From Imperialibacter sp. EC-SDR9 (GTDB lineage Bacteria; Bacteroidota; Bacteroidia; Cytophagales; Cyclobacteriaceae), in contig NZ_LR701590.1 of NCBI RefSeq assembly GCF_902498805.1, forward strand, positions 51,453 through 115,452: a DNA stretch of 64,000 bases, given 5' to 3'. Of this stretch, positions 63,701-64,000 are shown in pieces (the stretch's first letter is position 1; each line of letters begins with the position of its first letter). The position numbers and the translations under genes were made by a program. A model generated the notes under the pieces. It saw only the letters and a program-made list of their open reading frames with translations. It did not search any database and was not told where the DNA came from.

Positions 63701-63841
63701 CTTAACGGACAGCTAATGTTTGAAAGAGCTGTCACTGACAAAACAGAGCTTGCTACTCCTGATTTGATGCCTGGTGTTTATCTTCTTTATCTGGTTGATG
63801 GCGAAGGAAGATCCAACGTTAGGAGGATGGTAAAGAAATAG
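57749..63841 (+). CDS. Giant T9SS-secreted protein 3: Big_5 and cadherin-like modules, MBG/Ig-like tail, sorting domain
   Basis: The 2030 residues start at ATG 57749 (signal KLLFSLLFILSALISWAQ; a TTG 24 bp upstream only adds residues before it). The N-terminal ~350 residues are of unrecognised type (YEPLTWVTGSPASGYNEVYL). Next come Big_5/SbsA-type modules (SLSPADDATNVPVNANFVAT and relatives, ~four), cadherin-like modules (NGSFRVTGN, FETKSSYSIRLRTTDNGGL, ~five), and two early KVVGD-type Ig-like modules. The tail from ~1530 has four such modules, one last module (NLEQEADGSPKTP) and a type A sorting domain (YPNPFVETINIEGKNL, LMPGVYLLYLVDGEGR). The FETKxSYxIRxR motif recurs and suggests calcium-type cadherin folds. 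It is probably an adhesin. Confidence 0.9.
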   Translation: MKKLLFSLLFILSALISWAQYEPLTWVTGSPASGYNEVYLDMTFGYTMQFVETDVAARDLLITIANESGSFTYSYGSATLTPLSGGKTRIKISSSIHNFPPGSAHGPYDWPHGIRLKVTISAGMFKNQNNVVWPASESYYYVTAVDNIRPIVRDHNATGLINDEDINYYYFEFSEPVIRGNGMIRFINEEDPSRSLVYSSFDPRVSIVPILNTPGSGLSKSTVAIRPDKLISDGGFLSDDYDRYRVQIDRDAFVDTRGAGLDVHYLSEQFTVNNNIAYDFEFAVGLPYENHPPQREVGTFSVKGVGYPQFSITNNPAYPDNNLFYVVGDKLKTKISFDYETKSSYTLEVAVAELVMEITVDVIDAVTEAPQLVATAPVSSALPPQFPGNLVRRLKMEFHQPITVTDNSIYIYKKPSNTLVQQINLSTDPNVSIYNENTLIVNIDALESSTSYYVYVPNNAIALYPGRIADTDWQFTTANVLSAPTGPTNITLSQNSVYENEPLYTNIGALTATDPTLQETFDYYFTDTGTKISPDGKFTITQFQQDFGLNTGILFDYEDQNSYNVDITVQDAGGLRYSKIFTINILDGDNEAPTNIQFSGQFATDGQPVPTIMGQFTTTDALTDTHVYQLVGGEGDDDNAKFTISGNNLRSAMVFDYTTQNTFKIRVRSRDQGFLTVVRTFTVQIAPSDPNFNAITKLPQTITFPTMNNVTYSPAQTIPLAATASSGLSLIYSINAGQAYVDGSTLHITGGGLIEIEAYQSGNATFSSASETASFTVNKAAQTITFGALAPKVVGDAPYNVTATSTSGLTPIFQSSNTAVATINASGLVTIVAAGTTTITASHLGDLEYRSTAGVGRVLTVNSPDIEPSIQYQAPENGAIDIEIDLSNNDLAFDFDEDVSTGSGAVLLIKNYDTDEIIESIDIANQSYVGGSIEVPISFLPYGTKVYILVEPVGTITSDDTGLSFSGLDDKNDWVFTTGAAPVEPAISSLSPANGATNVSVNSSFTLDFNIDLYVSPDVSLELRNYETDAVIEAMAITSKAYVDENIVLTPSSGLPEGTKLYAVLAGSGYIENYDCGCIEFEGLSNKDEWTFTTASADDTTPPQIVSLSPADDATNVPVNANFVATFDEPIAIGTGLAQAIILYKNNSEFLDIAEGDPQLTVSGNTLTVNFNNDLLPNTNYSIYIRNSVSDLSGNYNGSFLPLTSWNFTTAPAANSAPTDITLNTLTINESNGVDANVAAISTTDPDEGNTFSYSLVSGEGSTDNGSFRVTGNLLKVVIVTDFETKSSYSIRLRTTDNGGLTFEKSFTITVNNLPETPTDFTLSNTTIAENNAINATIGTFSTSDPDNGETFTYTLIGGAGGDDNGSFNINGASLRANSAFDFETKNSYSIRVRTLDSGGKSLQKTFIITVADVNDIPPALVSLTPTDNAVFDPETRVLSMTFDKPVRYGNVVGQFKIYTENGADFVNTNVEASESRVVINDNVVTVTFPGPDWLPGSYYVTLSANTIEDFDDNQFGGFSNPGYWNFTVTDPAKTNQIITLANIADKLTTDAAFEVSASASSGLAVALGISGPASLNGTTITLDGTAGTVMVTANQAGNDMFNAAPETSVSFEVTAPAAEKADQTITFDALPSKTFGAARFDLVASSDAALPVTFTSSNESVATISDATVTIVGAGTATITASQAGDTNHNAAVDVQQDLVVDKAVQTITFEPIAAQVLSTGAIPLAASASSGLTVSYEVSGPATLEGTTLTFTGAGDITVTASQAGNVNYMAATALPRTFTVTDDTPVDPVKEDQAISFEAIADKTFGDAAFDLTATSSSALPVSYTITGPATISGSTVTIIGAGSVTITASQSGNESFNVAPDLSQSFTVNKAIATITLSNLEQEADGSPKTPLATTDPAGLGVVFSFNGETIMPVAAGSYTVLATINDANYQGSAEAVFELAEVVETGVADELSLVLVYPNPFVETINIEGKNLSVIRLRNLNGQLMFERAVTDKTELATPDLMPGVYLLYLVDGEGRSNVRRMVKK

Positions 63842-64000
63842 TAGATCCCCCACAACAACTGGATTTATTACTAACCTGAGTTCGATTAATAAAACGTTGA
63901 AATATTGGGGAGGAAAAATAGATAAAACCAGTGCGCTTGTTTATATTTAAGTATCTGACATTCAAAGATATACAAGCAAAGCACATGGTTCTATCTGACA
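63842..64000. other. Right end of window, nothing recognised
   Basis: 159 A/T-rich bases after giant gene 3. There is no SH3-end fragment here, unlike after giants 1 and 2, and no terminator hairpin that I can defend. Confidence 0.4.

Overview
The window looks like chromosome of a Bacteroidota, most likely a gliding or marine Cytophagales-type bacterium. The evidence is a complete CHU_C adhesin / PorP-SprF / OmpA trio of the type IX secretion system (T9SS), three further giant proteins with the other class of T9SS C-terminal sorting domain, many lipoproteins with a Cys lipobox, GlxA- and TPR-LuxR-type regulators, and start codons without Shine-Dalgarno sequences. There are no phage genes, no integrase, no intact insertion sequence and no CRISPR array.

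Region 1 (1-12507) is carbohydrate metabolism. A rhamnulose-1-phosphate aldolase/SDR fusion runs off the left edge and diverges from a GntR-type regulator. Then come a tiny coiled-coil protein, a PhyH-type dioxygenase, a very large lipoprotein that fuses a PmoA-like (DUF6807) domain to a PVC-type dehydrogenase and a cytochrome c, a D-2-hydroxyacid dehydrogenase, a Tat-exported GH116 glycosidase and a short SlyD-like FKBP.

Region 2 (12513-20970, minus strand) is one tight operon, read from high to low coordinates: a 1778-residue repetitive adhesin ending in a gliding-motility (CHU_C) domain, a PorP/SprF outer-membrane protein and an OmpA/PD40 protein.

Region 3 (21367-32648) is again sugar or sugar-acid metabolism. 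It has a ThuA/PQQ-dehydrogenase/PKD/cytochrome c fusion lipoprotein, an NCS1-type permease, a GntP-type aldonate permease, an SDR, a xylose-isomerase-like TIM-barrel protein and a second PVC-type heme dehydrogenase. Together with region 1 this suggests periplasmic oxidation of sugars to acids or lactones, followed by import and cytoplasmic reduction or isomerisation. The substrate cannot be read from sequence.

Region 4 (32963-38783, minus strand) holds two paralogous GlxA-family regulators around a small membrane protein and a quinone-oxidoreductase-like enzyme, then a GNAT with a Cys-rich tail, an outer-membrane protein and an esterase lipoprotein. Region 5 (38784-40620) is a scarred intergenic area: a degenerate copy of a tRNA 3' end, an orphan fragment of a T9SS sorting domain, a lipoprotein gene and an intact tRNA-Lys(UUU).

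Region 6 (40720-63841) is the most unusual part. A TPR-SH3 (BatE-like) membrane protein gene is followed by giant T9SS cargo genes of 1808, 2788 and 2030 codons. Their heads are unrelated (11 beta-sandwich repeats; kelch repeats plus two 7-blade SBBP propellers; cadherin/Big_5 modules) but their tails share one design (MBG/Ig-like modules plus sorting domain). Directly after the stop codons of the first two giants lie fragments matching the 3' end of the TPR-SH3 gene, so SH3-end copies punctuate the array: SH3 end, giant 1, SH3 end, giant 2, SH3 end. A TPR-LuxR regulator sits between giants 2 and 3. I read this as a cassette-like, duplicating adhesin locus and consider it the best candidate here for something undescribed.
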